Shown here: one piece after another, positions 1 through 8,901 of the stretch
Numbering within the stretch: the stretch's first letter is position 1
Layout: every line of letters begins with the position of its first letter
Source: VRUE01 sp963770315
GTDB taxonomy: Bacteria; Actinomycetota; Thermoleophilia; Solirubrobacterales; 70-9
DNA: 64,000 nucleotides
Direction of reading: 5' to 3'
Assembly (NCBI GenBank): GCA_963770315.1
Contig: CAVYPC010000002.1
Span: 2,046,001 to 2,110,000, forward strand
Made by a program: the position numbers and the translations under genes
The notes under the pieces: model-generated
Database searches by the model: none
What the model was told of the DNA's origin: nothing
Seen by the model: only the letters and a program-made list of their open reading frames with translations

Positions 1-3000
1 GGAGACGCAGACGAGGCTGGCACTCGCGGCGTCATAGAGAAACACCTCCGAGTCGGACTTTTGGGAGGCCAATTGATCGGTGTTGTCATAGCCGGTCAAC
101 GGCGCGTGGGACATGAAGGCCGCATCGAGGGCGTCGGGACTGACCCGTGAGACGCGGCGGTAGGGTTCCGTGCTCACCGGACCTTCGCCGCCTCCGCCGA
201 GGTCGATGCTGCTGAGCGTGGCGACGAAGGCGAACGAAGCCGGATCGCCTTCGCTCGGAGCGCGGTAGAGGTAGAGGTTGAGGCCTCCTGGCACGGCGGT
301 GGCCCCGTGGTCGTTGGGCGCTTTGCTCAGCACTTCGCCAGAGACCAGGTACACGCGCGAGGCGTCTTCGCTCATTCCCATGACGCCCTTCACTTCGCCG
401 GCGATCGAGTGCCTGTGGACGGTGATTTTCGCGCCTTCTGCTTCGAGATCGGCTTCGAACAGGGCGGCCTTTCCTTCTCCCAGCGAGCCGCTCGAGTAGA
501 TCGCCCGCGTGCCGTCGCCGGCCGCCCCCAAGAAGAAGGCAGCGCTCGGGGAGACGGCGACGGTGCAGGCCTTTTCGGCTTCGGTACATTCGCCCCCGCC
601 GACCGCACTCTGGGGCTGGGCGGGGTTGAGCCGCACGTAGATCCGGCCGGGGCCGCCCTGCGCATCGGACCAGAAGACCCGCCGCCCGTTCTCGGAAACC
701 GCGCTGAAGACGTCGCTGCCGCGCATCGATATGCTTCCTCCGCCGGTTCCCAACTCGCAGCCGCCGCCGTAGGGGGCGCCGCTGGGCAGTACGCAGAGCG
801 CGATCGGCTGCGGGTCGCCGGCAACGTGCGCGTAGAGAGAGACTTCCGTCCGCGCCGCTCCCGGCGTCAGTTCACCCGGCGAGGAGAAGACGGCGAGCGA
901 GCCGTCGGCCGAGAGGCCCTTGATCGTGGGGGGGTTGGCCTGAAAGGGTTCGGCGGAGCCGAATTCGCTCGCCGGCACGTGCGGTTCGACCGTGCTCAAC
1001 GCTTCGTAGGAGCCAGCGCCGCAGTTCGCTCGCCGGTAGAGGTTCGGGTAGCCGGCGACTGCGGCGCTCGCCAGCAGCGGTTCGCCCCCCTGCACAACCC
1101 AGCCCAGGCAGAGGTCGTCGCTGAAGGCCTTGAAGTAGCTGTCGCCGCTTTCCAGCGGTTCGAGACCGGTCTGTGGCGGGGAGATCGCCTCGTTCGTCCA
1201 GCCCCCGGCGCGGCTGGCCACGTACTGGGAGGTCCAGGGAGCCGAGGCGGCGCCCGCGAAGCCGCGGTAGGAGGAGTAGGTGAGCCGTTCGCCGTCCGTC
1301 GCTGCCTGATCGAGCCGGGATGGCCGGACCTGTTCGGCGCCGGCCAGCACGGCCACGTCGCCGTTGGCCTTGTCCAGCGGGCTGACCATCTCATAGGCAC
1401 GGCAATCGGGCAGGAAGGCCGAGGCGCCGCTGCGAAAGGCCTGGTTGGGACAGTCGGTCCTCGGGGTCGGCGGCGGCGGGTAGGTCGTGAAGGTCGTTTC
1501 TTCGCTGATCACGGGGCCACTGCCTTCACCGGGGCCGAAGTGGTTTTCGGCGACGAAACGGAAGTGGTAGGAGGTACCGGCCCCCAGGCCGCCGATCGCC
1601 ATCCCGGGGGTGGTTATCGCCCCGCTTTGCGTCAGCTTGAGCGGCGCGGCGGGAAAGACCTTCTGCGGACAGCCGCCTGCGGAGCAGATGCCGGTGCCGT
1701 ATTCGAGGTAATAGGTGGCGCCTTCCCAGAAGTGAGGGTCGATGGCGGCCTTGAGGACGGCCGTTCGCGAGTTGACCGAGGCGGCGTACTCGGCATCGAC
1801 GTCGGGCGCGACCCTGGGCGGTTCGCATACCGCCGGGTCGGGGTGGGGACCGTAGGCGCGTACGAAGCTACCATTTCCACCTAGTTGGCCGTTGCTGGCA
1901 TTGGCGAAGTAGAGGTCGGCGCCTTCGATCCCGCAGGCTTCGCTCGTCGCCATTCCCGTGATCTGGTCGAAGCCGTCATGGAAGGGAAATTCGTGGCCTG
2001 CAATCTCTGCGCAGCCGGGGCCGAACTTGCGGAGTTCGATTTCTTCGACGGGGGACACGCGCTTCTTGCCGGTTGCGAGGTAGACGTCGCCGGCGCCGTC
2101 GGTCGCGATCGCGTTCGGTTCGAACGCAGCGATCGAGCATTCTTCTTCGCCTGCGGTGTTGAGCTCGAGCACCTCGGGCTCGGTTTTTTCCCCGACAGCG
2201 AAGGAGAGGTAGAGGTGCCCGGAGGGATCGGCGGCAAGGGCCCTGACACCGTGTTCTTCGGCGAGCTTTTCGGCGAAGAGCCCTTCGGGGTCGGGCAGGT
2301 CTTTGAGGTATTTGCCCGCGGTGTCGAACTCCTGCACCCTGCCGACGTCGCCGACGTAGACGGTTTCCCCGCCGGTCCCGGGAGCGATCGCGATGAAGCT
2401 TCCTACGGGGGACGCCAATGGTGGCGGAGTGGCGAACTGGCCTTTACCGGCGCCACCCGCGCCCGCCTGGCAGACGTCGCCCGGGTCGATCGGGCAGAGG
2501 TTTCGCTTTTCTTCGCTCGCCGCTTCTTCGACCTTGGTCTTGTTGACTTCGCCGCCGAAGGTGAGCAGGAATTTCGCTTCGTCTTCTCCCGGGCCTGCAC
2601 TCGGGTCGAACTTCTCGACCCGCTGGTTTTCGCGGTCGACCACGTAGATGTCGCCGGCGGCGTCAACCGACACTCCCTGCGGGCCGTTTAGCTGCCCCGC
2701 GCCGCCCCCGGCGCTGCCCGCCTGGCAACCGGTTGCCGTCGTGCAGGTCTGCAGTTCAGGCGAGCCGTCTTTCACCCCCCAGCCCCAGGCCTTGACGAAT
2801 TCCCCCCAGGCGTCGAGCTCGACGATTCGGTTATTGCCTGAGTCGGCGACGTACACGTGGCCACTGGACGAATCGACCGCAATCCCGCGTGGGATCAAGC
2901 ACTGCCCCGCTCCCCCGCCGGTCGGGCAGCTCGTCCACAGCGTCGGCGGCGCTTCGGCGCTCGCGGCGGCGGGAAGGGCGCCCAGCGCGAGCGCTGCGAG

Positions 3001-3075
3001 CAGGCCGATCGCCAGTACGAGCGAGCGCGTTCCGCGGCGCTGGCGACGACTCGATCTATCCGATTTGGCTCTCAC
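1..3075 (-). CDS. Secreted NHL-repeat protein, C-terminus cut by window edge
   Basis: The reading frame is open from a GTG at 3075 to base 1, giving 1025 visible residues without a stop. The N-terminus is basic, then hydrophobic (LVLAIGLLAALALG), then Ala-rich: a signal peptide. NHL-type propeller blades follow, seen as VYVADSGNNRIVEL and IYVVDRENQRVEKF, then a fibronectin-like stretch with YYLEYGTG. After that comes a long domain opening with DCRAYEMVSPLDKANGDV, a pattern I associate with large Thermoleophilia surface proteins. A purine-rich AGGGGGAC precedes the GTG. Its role is unknown; extracellular binding or scaffolding is an inference. Long frames on the opposite strand here are shadows. 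Confidence 0.88.
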   Translation of the reverse strand, partial: MRAKSDRSSRRQRRGTRSLVLAIGLLAALALGALPAAASAEAPPTLWTSCPTGGGAGQCLIPRGIAVDSSSGHVYVADSGNNRIVELDAWGEFVKAWGWGVKDGSPELQTCTTATGCQAGSAGGGAGQLNGPQGVSVDAAGDIYVVDRENQRVEKFDPSAGPGEDEAKFLLTFGGEVNKTKVEEAASEEKRNLCPIDPGDVCQAGAGGAGKGQFATPPPLASPVGSFIAIAPGTGGETVYVGDVGRVQEFDTAGKYLKDLPDPEGLFAEKLAEEHGVRALAADPSGHLYLSFAVGEKTEPEVLELNTAGEEECSIAAFEPNAIATDGAGDVYLATGKKRVSPVEEIELRKFGPGCAEIAGHEFPFHDGFDQITGMATSEACGIEGADLYFANASNGQLGGNGSFVRAYGPHPDPAVCEPPRVAPDVDAEYAASVNSRTAVLKAAIDPHFWEGATYYLEYGTGICSAGGCPQKVFPAAPLKLTQSGAITTPGMAIGGLGAGTSYHFRFVAENHFGPGEGSGPVISEETTFTTYPPPPTPRTDCPNQAFRSGASAFLPDCRAYEMVSPLDKANGDVAVLAGAEQVRPSRLDQAATDGERLTYSSYRGFAGAASAPWTSQYVASRAGGWTNEAISPPQTGLEPLESGDSYFKAFSDDLCLGWVVQGGEPLLASAAVAGYPNLYRRANCGAGSYEALSTVEPHVPASEFGSAEPFQANPPTIKGLSADGSLAVFSSPGELTPGAARTEVSLYAHVAGDPQPIALCVLPSGAPYGGGCELGTGGGSISMRGSDVFSAVSENGRRVFWSDAQGGPGRIYVRLNPAQPQSAVGGGECTEAEKACTVAVSPSAAFFLGAAGDGTRAIYSSGSLGEGKAALFEADLEAEGAKITVHRHSIAGEVKGVMGMSEDASRVYLVSGEVLSKAPNDHGATAVPGGLNLYLYRAPSEGDPASFAFVATLSSIDLGGGGEGPVSTEPYRRVSRVSPDALDAAFMSHAPLTGYDNTDQLASQKSDSEVFLYDAASASLVCVS

Positions 3076-3193
3076 GTCGTGCGTCCCCCTGGCTGCTGGC
3101 GTTTGCTTTGTTCGAGGCATTTCAGTGCTTGCAGAAGCGACCGGCCGGCGGACGGCCTGAGCGCCGTCCGCCAGATCGGTCCTTGCCAATGGA

Positions 3194-3928
3194 CTATTCC
3201 GCCGTCACCGCCCAGGTGCCGAAGGCTTCTTGCTGGGTAGGGGCGACTGCGGTGTGCGTGAAGGTCAGCCGTGCGCCATATTCGGTCGGGACGCCGATCG
3301 CGCCGAGGACCGAGCCGATGTTGATCGGCATGTCGCTTGCGGGGTCCGCATAGAGGCAGAGGTAGCCGGGTTCCGCGGTGGGTTCGCCGACGCTGCCGGG
3401 GCAGAGTTCTTCGAACTTTTCCACCCCTTCAAATTCTTCGACAGAGCCGTCCGGGACGTGGAGGAACGTTCCCAGCCCTTCGAAATCGATCACGACGGTC
3501 GGCGCGGGCGAGACCGCGATCGGGAAGGAGAAGATCGCCACCGCGGAGGCATTGCTCACCGTCTCTGCAACCCCCCAGACGCCGGCCAGGGTCTGACCGC
3601 TCGGTAGCGGTTCGGTGCTGAAGGTGCCGTTTTTACCGGGAGAGCCGGGCGCGCCGGGTTCGCCCTGCGGGCCCTTAGGGCCGACGTCGCCCTTGTCGCC
3701 CTTGTCGCCCTTCGCGCCGGCTGAACCAGCCGGACCTGCGGGGCCGGCGGGTCCCGCTGGGCCAGCGGGCCCTTTCGGACCGCGCGGCCCCTTCTTGGCC
3801 TTGGCCGAAGCGGTGGCCTTGCCGCTGTTATTAGAGGCGGCGTAGGCGCCGCCAATCATCGCGAAGACGAGGGCGATCACCGAGATCACGCCCGGGATGC
3901 CGAAGCGGTTGCGCATTGGCGAGAACAT
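3194..3928 (-). CDS. Collagen-like membrane-anchored surface protein
   Basis: The protein has 244 residues. The ATG at 3928 has a good Shine-Dalgarno (AAGGAGAG) close upstream, so the longer in-frame extension is not used. A short cytoplasmic N-terminus is followed by a membrane or signal segment (VISVIALVFAMIGGAYAA). About 17 Gly-X-Y triplets come next, first GPAGPAGPAG type and then charged GDKGDKGD. A C-terminal globular domain of about 140 residues has no family I recognise. It lies just downstream of the NHL gene on the same strand, with a roughly 120-bp gap, and both look extracellular. Triple-helix formation is likely from the repeat; function is not known. Confidence 0.9.
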   Translation of the reverse strand: MFSPMRNRFGIPGVISVIALVFAMIGGAYAASNNSGKATASAKAKKGPRGPKGPAGPAGPAGPAGPAGSAGAKGDKGDKGDVGPKGPQGEPGAPGSPGKNGTFSTEPLPSGQTLAGVWGVAETVSNASAVAIFSFPIAVSPAPTVVIDFEGLGTFLHVPDGSVEEFEGVEKFEELCPGSVGEPTAEPGYLCLYADPASDMPINIGSVLGAIGVPTEYGARLTFTHTAVAPTQQEAFGTWAVTAE

Positions 3929-4151
3929 CAAATCTCTCTCCTTGTCCCGTGAGCCCCTCTGCCTGCCGCTTCCCTTGCGGCCCCTGTGGCGGACTCGGTT
4001 ATTGGTCCCTGTTTGTCGCCTGGCAAACGAGCTAGTTCCTTGAACTAACAAACGCGTTCCCAAACAACGTGGTCCAGGATAAACATACGAGTACGGAATT
4101 GTCAAGGAACGAGAGTGGTATATCCCCCGCCGGGGGCTAGGATCGAGGGCG

Positions 4152-4781
4152 ATGGCGGCGACGATCTCGATCGTTCTGGCCGACGACCACACCGTCGTGC
4201 GACGGGCGTTGCGGATGCTCTTGGAGGAGGAGCCGGGCTTCGAAGTGGTCGCCGAGGCGGAGGACGCCGAGGGGGCGATCCGCTACGTCCGCGGCCACAA
4301 GCCGGACGTGCTGATCCTCGATCTCAACATGCCGGGGCGGCCCAGCCTGGAGACGATTCCGGACATACGGGAGGCCTCGCCGCAGACCAGGATCGTCGTC
4401 CTGACGATGCAGAAAGAGCCGGCCTTCGCGCGGCAGGCGCTGCAGCTGGGGGTGCTCGGCTACGTGCTGAAGGAGGCCGCCGACGACGAGCTGGTGCAGG
4501 CGGTGCGCAGCGCCGCCGCCGGGAACACCTACCTGCAGCCGGCGCTGGGCGCGCGCCTGGCGGCCGAACCGAAGGGCTCGGGGACTGACCTCAGCGAGCG
4601 CGAGACCGACGTCCTGCGCCTGATCGCCCTCGGCCACACCAACGCCGAGATCGCCGAGAAGCTCTACATCAGCGTGCGCACGGTGGAGAGCCACCGCGCC
4701 CACATCCAGCAGAAGCTCGGCGTCAGCAGCCGCGCCGAGCTAGTTCGCTGCGCGCTCGCCCGGGGCCTGGTCGAGACCTGA
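4152..4781 (+). CDS. NarL/FixJ-family response regulator
   Basis: This is a 209-residue two-component regulator. The receiver domain (about 5-120) has the acidic pair D11/D12, the phospho-acceptor D57 (LILDLNMPG) and a conserved Lys near 105 (YVLKEA). The C-terminal LuxR-type HTH (about 145-205) reads LSERETDVLRLIALGHTNAE and ISVRTVESHRAHIQ. Length and layout are normal for the family. The gene is convergent with the GAF histidine kinase and their last 42 bp overlap, so the two are very probably partners. The target promoters cannot be read from the sequence. Confidence 0.95.
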   Translation: MAATISIVLADDHTVVRRALRMLLEEEPGFEVVAEAEDAEGAIRYVRGHKPDVLILDLNMPGRPSLETIPDIREASPQTRIVVLTMQKEPAFARQALQLGVLGYVLKEAADDELVQAVRSAAAGNTYLQPALGARLAAEPKGSGTDLSERETDVLRLIALGHTNAEIAEKLYISVRTVESHRAHIQQKLGVSSRAELVRCALARGLVET

Positions 4782-6305
4782 GCCGCTCGCGGCGGCGAGC
4801 GGAACCGAGGCCATCACCCGGGTACCGGAGCCGGGCCGGGACTCGATCTGCAGCTCGCCGCCGACCAGCTCGACCCGCTCGCGCATCCCGGAGAGGCCGA
4901 AGCCGCCGTGCCTGCCCGCCGAGTCGAAGCCGCGCCCGTCGTCGGAGACGAGCACGTCGAGACGGCCCTCGCCGCCCTGGATCCGCAGCTCGACCCGACC
5001 CGCGGCGGCATGCTTGACGACGTTGGTCAGCGCCTCCTGCGCGAGGCGGTAGACGACCGTTTCCAGCTCGGGGTCGAGACGCTCGGCATCGATCTGGAGG
5101 TCGGTCGCCAGCTCGAACTCGGAGCTGTGGCGGATCCGCTCGGCGAGGTCTTCAAGGGCGGCGACGAGGCCGAGCTGATCCAGGGTCGCCGGCCGCAGCT
5201 CGGTGATCAGCCCGCGCAGGTCGTCGATGTCGCGACCGACTTCGCGCAGCCCTTCTTCCACCGCGGTCGCGAGGCGCTCCGGGTCGCCGCTCTTGAGGGC
5301 GGAGGAGAGAAGCAGACGGCGAGACCCCATCCCCTGCAGGACCGAGTCGTGCAGCTCGCGCGCCCAGCGCGCCCGCTCGCGCTCCGCCGCCATCAGGTTC
5401 TGGCGCAGGCGCTCCTCGGTCACCGACTGGACGGTCGCGACCGCGGCCGCGGCGCTGGTTGCGGCGGCGGCGAGCAGCCGCTCGTCCTCCGGATAGAAGC
5501 CGGGACCTTCCTCGAGCCGATCCAGGGCGACGATCGCGCCCAGCGGCTTGCCGCGGAAGTCGAGTGGGGCGTGCAGCGCCGCGCGCGCCTCGATCCCCAG
5601 GCTCTGGATCGCGCTCAGCGCCTCGGCGGGCCCGCCGATATCGAGAGTCAGGTAGCGACCGACCGAGCCGACGCCGCACTCTCCCGCCGCCGCGGCGACC
5701 TGATGACGCCCCCCGTCATCCAGCACGACCAGCAGCGAGCCGGCGCCGACCAGCGCCCGCGTCCGCTTGGCGATCGTCTCCAGGACGCGCGAGCGGTCGG
5801 TCTGCCCGCCAACCGCCCGGGAAATCTCGGTCGTCGCCTCGAGCGCGTGGACGGCGCGCTCCAGCGCCATCCGCTCTTCCTCGAACTGGCCGTAGAGGCG
5901 GATGTTGAAGATCGCCACTGCCGCCCATTCGGCGAGGATCGTCGCCGCCTCCTCGTCGCCGGTATCGAAGTCGCCGCCCTCCTTCTCGGCCAGGTAGAGG
6001 TTGCCGTAAGCCTGGCCGCGGACTACGATCGGGACGGCGAGGAAGCTGTGCATCGACGGGTGCCCGGGGGGGAAGTCGCCGATCGCCGATCGCGCCTCCC
6101 CGTCGCCGCCGACGTAGATGAAGCGTTCGAGCTCGCGACGGTCCTCGTCGAGGATCCCGAGCGCCGCGTAGTGGGCACCGGTCAGCTCGCGCCCCACGTC
6201 GACCACTTCACGCAGCACCGCCTCGAGGTCGAGTTGGGCGACGAGCCCCCTGCCGACGTCGATCAGCCGGCGAAGGCGATGCTCGTCGAGCACGTCGCGG
6301 CCCAC
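4740..6305 (-). CDS. GAF-domain sensor histidine kinase (DevS/NreB-like)
   Basis: The protein has 521 residues and starts at a GTG. Two GAF-like sensor domains (about 15-140 and 160-295) are followed by a HisKA_3 dimerisation segment with the phospho-acceptor H319 in RWARELHDSVLQG. A HATPase domain follows, with N-box ALTNVVKHA, G1 SDDGRGF and G2 GGFGLSGMRERV. There are no membrane segments, so it is a cytosolic sensor; the GAF ligand (heme, nucleotide or other) is not evident. This architecture pairs with NarL-type regulators, matching the convergent gene whose 3' end it overlaps by 42 bp. Confidence 0.94.
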   Translation of the reverse strand: MGRDVLDEHRLRRLIDVGRGLVAQLDLEAVLREVVDVGRELTGAHYAALGILDEDRRELERFIYVGGDGEARSAIGDFPPGHPSMHSFLAVPIVVRGQAYGNLYLAEKEGGDFDTGDEEAATILAEWAAVAIFNIRLYGQFEEERMALERAVHALEATTEISRAVGGQTDRSRVLETIAKRTRALVGAGSLLVVLDDGGRHQVAAAAGECGVGSVGRYLTLDIGGPAEALSAIQSLGIEARAALHAPLDFRGKPLGAIVALDRLEEGPGFYPEDERLLAAAATSAAAAVATVQSVTEERLRQNLMAAERERARWARELHDSVLQGMGSRRLLLSSALKSGDPERLATAVEEGLREVGRDIDDLRGLITELRPATLDQLGLVAALEDLAERIRHSSEFELATDLQIDAERLDPELETVVYRLAQEALTNVVKHAAAGRVELRIQGGEGRLDVLVSDDGRGFDSAGRHGGFGLSGMRERVELVGGELQIESRPGSGTRVMASVPLAAASGSGLDQAPGERAAN

Positions 6306-6394
6306 CGCTCAAAAGTACCGCACGGGTACGGCCGGGGTCTTTGTCGGCAACCCGGCGAGAGCCAACCCAGACCGCGTCGGCGCATTCGTCTAAA

Positions 6395-7138
6395 GTGCCC
6401 GAGGATTTGACTCGCGATTCGCGCAGGAGAATCGACCGGGAGGCTCGGCGAGCGGCACTCGCCATCGGGTCCGCCTTGATCGCGCTGCTCGCTTTCTGCT
6501 CCATCGAGGCCTCGCCGCAGGGGCAGATCGTCGTGCATGGCACCGCCTCCGGCACCCACCTGGAGCTGAGCACCCAAAGCGGCAATCTGATCGTCGAAGG
6601 ATGGATGGCGCACGAGCCGGGCGGCGGCTGCCAGCTGCCGCGGCGCAATCTCGCCATCTGCCGCCTCAAGGGCGCCGGCGGGATCGAACTGGACATGGGC
6701 TCCGGAGGCGACACGGTCGAAGTGCTGGACGCCCTGCCCGTGCCCCTCACCGTCCACCTGGGCGACGGCTCGGACAAGTTCATCGGCAACGCCGAGCCCG
6801 ACACCTGTTACTCGGAAGGGGCGAGGCGCAACCGCTGCATCGGCGGCGCCGGGGACGACATCTGCGTCACCGGCGCGGAAAACAGCGACTGCGTCGGCGA
6901 CGCGGGCGACGACTTCTGCCAGACGGGCGCCGGCAGCGATGGCTGCTGGGGCGGGCCCGGCAACGACGTCTGCCGGATGGGGGCTGGGCACGACGGCTGC
7001 CACGGCGAAGGCGGCAAGGACGAGCTCTACGGCGGGCCTGACAGCGATCAGCTCTACGGCGGGCCGGACTACGACCAGTGCGACGGCCTCCCTGGCTGGG
7101 GACGCTCGCACGACTGCGAGAGCGGCCCGCAGCGCTGA
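6395..7138 (+). CDS. RTX-like calcium-binding repeat protein, secreted
   Basis: From GTG 6395 the protein has 247 residues; a TTG at 6341 would add 18. I prefer the later start because it leaves about 90 bp for the promoters of this gene and the divergent kinase gene. A basic N-terminus leads to a hydrophobic segment (LAIGSALIALLAF). The C-terminal half has repeated Gly/Asp nonapeptide-like units, for example GGAGDDICVTGA, GGPGNDVCRMGAG and LYGGPDSDQLYGGPD. These resemble hemolysin-type calcium-binding beta-rolls but are unusually rich in Cys. The role is probably extracellular; no catalytic domain is seen. Confidence 0.85.
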   Translation: MPEDLTRDSRRRIDREARRAALAIGSALIALLAFCSIEASPQGQIVVHGTASGTHLELSTQSGNLIVEGWMAHEPGGGCQLPRRNLAICRLKGAGGIELDMGSGGDTVEVLDALPVPLTVHLGDGSDKFIGNAEPDTCYSEGARRNRCIGGAGDDICVTGAENSDCVGDAGDDFCQTGAGSDGCWGGPGNDVCRMGAGHDGCHGEGGKDELYGGPDSDQLYGGPDYDQCDGLPGWGRSHDCESGPQR

Positions 7139-7161
7139 TCGGCCCGGCTCTCAGGGCCGAT
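7138..7161 (+). terminator. Stem-loop after the RTX-like gene
   Basis: A perfect 8-bp stem (ATCGGCCC / GGGCCGAT) with an 8-nt loop begins inside the stop codon of the RTX-like gene. It is followed by a short T-containing run. It is a plausible terminator, though the U-tract is weak, as is common in GC-rich genomes. Confidence 0.45.
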
Positions 7162-7228
7162 GTCGATTTCGCGGCTCGCCGTTCGTCGTACGGGTAGAAC
7201 GCATTCACAACTACCCAAGGAGACGAAG

Positions 7229-7636
7229 ATGCGATTCATGATGCTGATGTACCCGGGGATCGACACCGACGCCGAGAGCTGGGAACCCAGCGCAGAGGAT
7301 GTCGGGGAGATGACCGCGTACAACGAGGAGCTGAGCAAAGCCGGGGTATTGCTCTCACTCGACGGCCTGCGCTCGCCCGGCGACGGCGCCCGGGTCAGCT
7401 TCGGCGGCGGCACGCCGACCGTCACCGACGGACCCTTCGCCGAGGCCAAGGAGGTCGTCGGCGGCTACTGGCTGATCCAGGCCGCTTCGAAGGAGGAGGC
7501 GGTCGAGTGGGCGTCGCGCTGCCCCGCCGCCGACGGCGACTTCATCGAGGTGCGCCGCGTCTATGAGATGGAGGACTTCCCGGAGGACGTGCAGGCGGCA
7601 GGCCAGCTCTCGGAGAGGCCGCCCGAGCAGACGTGA
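7229..7636 (+). CDS. DGPF/YCII-domain protein paired with ECF sigma factor
   Basis: The protein has 135 residues. The ATG at 7229 follows AAGGAGACGAAG, a strong ribosome site; in-frame codons upstream look non-coding. It has the YCII fold signature MRFMMLMYPG at the start and the family motif TDGPFAEAKEVVGGYWLI. Such DGPF proteins are typically encoded just before ECF42-group sigma factors, which is the case here: the stop overlaps the sigma start by 4 nt. The biochemical role of the DGPF family is not established. A frameshifted second copy lies at 22.8 kb. Confidence 0.93.
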   Translation: MRFMMLMYPGIDTDAESWEPSAEDVGEMTAYNEELSKAGVLLSLDGLRSPGDGARVSFGGGTPTVTDGPFAEAKEVVGGYWLIQAASKEEAVEWASRCPAADGDFIEVRRVYEMEDFPEDVQAAGQLSERPPEQT

Positions 7637-8901
7637 GCGCCGGCACCGAGACCGCTCGCGCGATCGAGGCCGTCTGGCGGATCGAGTCGGCACGGGTGAT
7701 CGCCGGTCTGGCGAGGATGACGGGGGACGTCGGCCTCGCCGAGGATCTGGCGCAGGACGCGCTGGTGGCGGCGCTGGAGCGGTGGCCGGAGTCGGGCGTG
7801 CCGGAGAACCCGGGCGCCTGGCTCATGGCCACTGCGAAGAACCACGCGATCGACCTGGCGCGGCGCGGCAAGCGCTTCGAGGATCGCCGCGAGCAGCTTG
7901 CGCATGAGGCGGGGATGCGGATGGCGATGGACGCCGCCGCGCACGAGGCGGCGCTCGGCGACGAGCTGGGCGACGACCTGCTCGCCCTGATCTTCGCCGC
8001 CTGCCACCCGCTGCTCTTGACCGAGGCGCGGGTGGCGCTGACCCTGCGCCTGCTCGGCGGGCTGACCACGGATGAGATCGCGCGGGCGTTCCTGGTCTCC
8101 GAGTCGACGGTGGCGCAGCGGATCGTGCGGGCGAAGCGGACGTTGAAGGAGGCGCGCGCGCCGTTCGAGGTGCCGCAGGGCGCCCAGCTCGACGAGCGCC
8201 TGCCCTCGGTACTGGAGACGATCTACCTCATCTTCAACGAGGGCTACGTCGCGACCGGGGGCGAGAGCTGGATGCGCCCCGACCTCTGCGAGGAGGCGCT
8301 GCGCCTCGGCCGCGTCCTCGCCGGGCTGGCACCGAAGCAGCCCGAGGTCCACGGCCTGGTGGCGCTGATGGAGATCCAGGCCTCGCGGGCGGCGGCGCGA
8401 ACCGGGCCCTCGGGGGAGCCGGTGTTGCTGCTCGAGCAGGATCGGGCCCGCTGGGACCCGCTGCTGGTGCGGCGCGGGCTGGCCGCCCTGGAGAGCGCCG
8501 AAAAGCTCAGCCGCGGCGCCTTCGGCCCCTACACCGTGCAGGCCGCGATCGCCGCCTGCCACGCGCGGGCGCGCAGCGCCGAGGAGACCGAGTGGCCGCG
8601 GATCGCGGCGCTCTACGAGGTTCTCGCCCAGCTCACCCCCTCCCCCGTCGTCGAGCTGAACCGCGCCGTCGCGGTCGGGATGGCCTTTGGTCCGCATGCG
8701 GGCCTGGAGTTGGTCGAAGGCCTGGCGGCGGACGGCTCGCTCGACGGCTACCACCTGCTGCACAGCGTCCGCGCCGACCTGCTCGCCAAGCTCGGCCGCG
8801 AGAGGGAGGCACGTGCCGAGTTCGAGCGCGCCGCGGCGATGACCGAGAACGCCCGCGAGCGTGAGCTGCTGCTGGAGCGGGCTCGTATAGTCGGCTCGTG
8901 A
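7633..8901 (+). CDS. ECF-group RNA polymerase sigma factor (ECF42-like)
   Basis: The protein has 422 residues and starts at a GTG overlapping the DGPF stop. Sigma region 2 is visible at about 25-90 (VGLAEDLAQDALVAALERW, then AWLMATAKNHAIDLARR). Region 4 is at about 135-175 (GGLTTDEIARAFLVSESTVA, then QRIVRAKRTLKEAR). The remaining 240 residues form a TPR-like helical extension with LIFNEGYVAT and VVELNRAVAVGMAFGP. That C-terminal extension characterises ECF42 factors, for which it replaces an anti-sigma factor in control. Translational coupling to the DGPF gene supports joint regulation. Confidence 0.95.
   Translation: MSAGTETARAIEAVWRIESARVIAGLARMTGDVGLAEDLAQDALVAALERWPESGVPENPGAWLMATAKNHAIDLARRGKRFEDRREQLAHEAGMRMAMDAAAHEAALGDELGDDLLALIFAACHPLLLTEARVALTLRLLGGLTTDEIARAFLVSESTVAQRIVRAKRTLKEARAPFEVPQGAQLDERLPSVLETIYLIFNEGYVATGGESWMRPDLCEEALRLGRVLAGLAPKQPEVHGLVALMEIQASRAAARTGPSGEPVLLLEQDRARWDPLLVRRGLAALESAEKLSRGAFGPYTVQAAIAACHARARSAEETEWPRIAALYEVLAQLTPSPVVELNRAVAVGMAFGPHAGLELVEGLAADGSLDGYHLLHSVRADLLAKLGREREARAEFERAAAMTENARERELLLERARIVGS

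Noticed and set aside
307..2691. Long plus-strand frames (525 and 268 codons) opposite the NHL gene
   Set aside because: Arg/Gly/Val-rich shadow translations of GC-rich coding DNA; the minus strand gives a coherent signal peptide and NHL repeats.
3640..3830. Short-period repeats that might suggest a CRISPR or tandem-repeat locus
   Set aside because: They are Gly-X-Y codon repeats of the collagen-like gene with no spacers.
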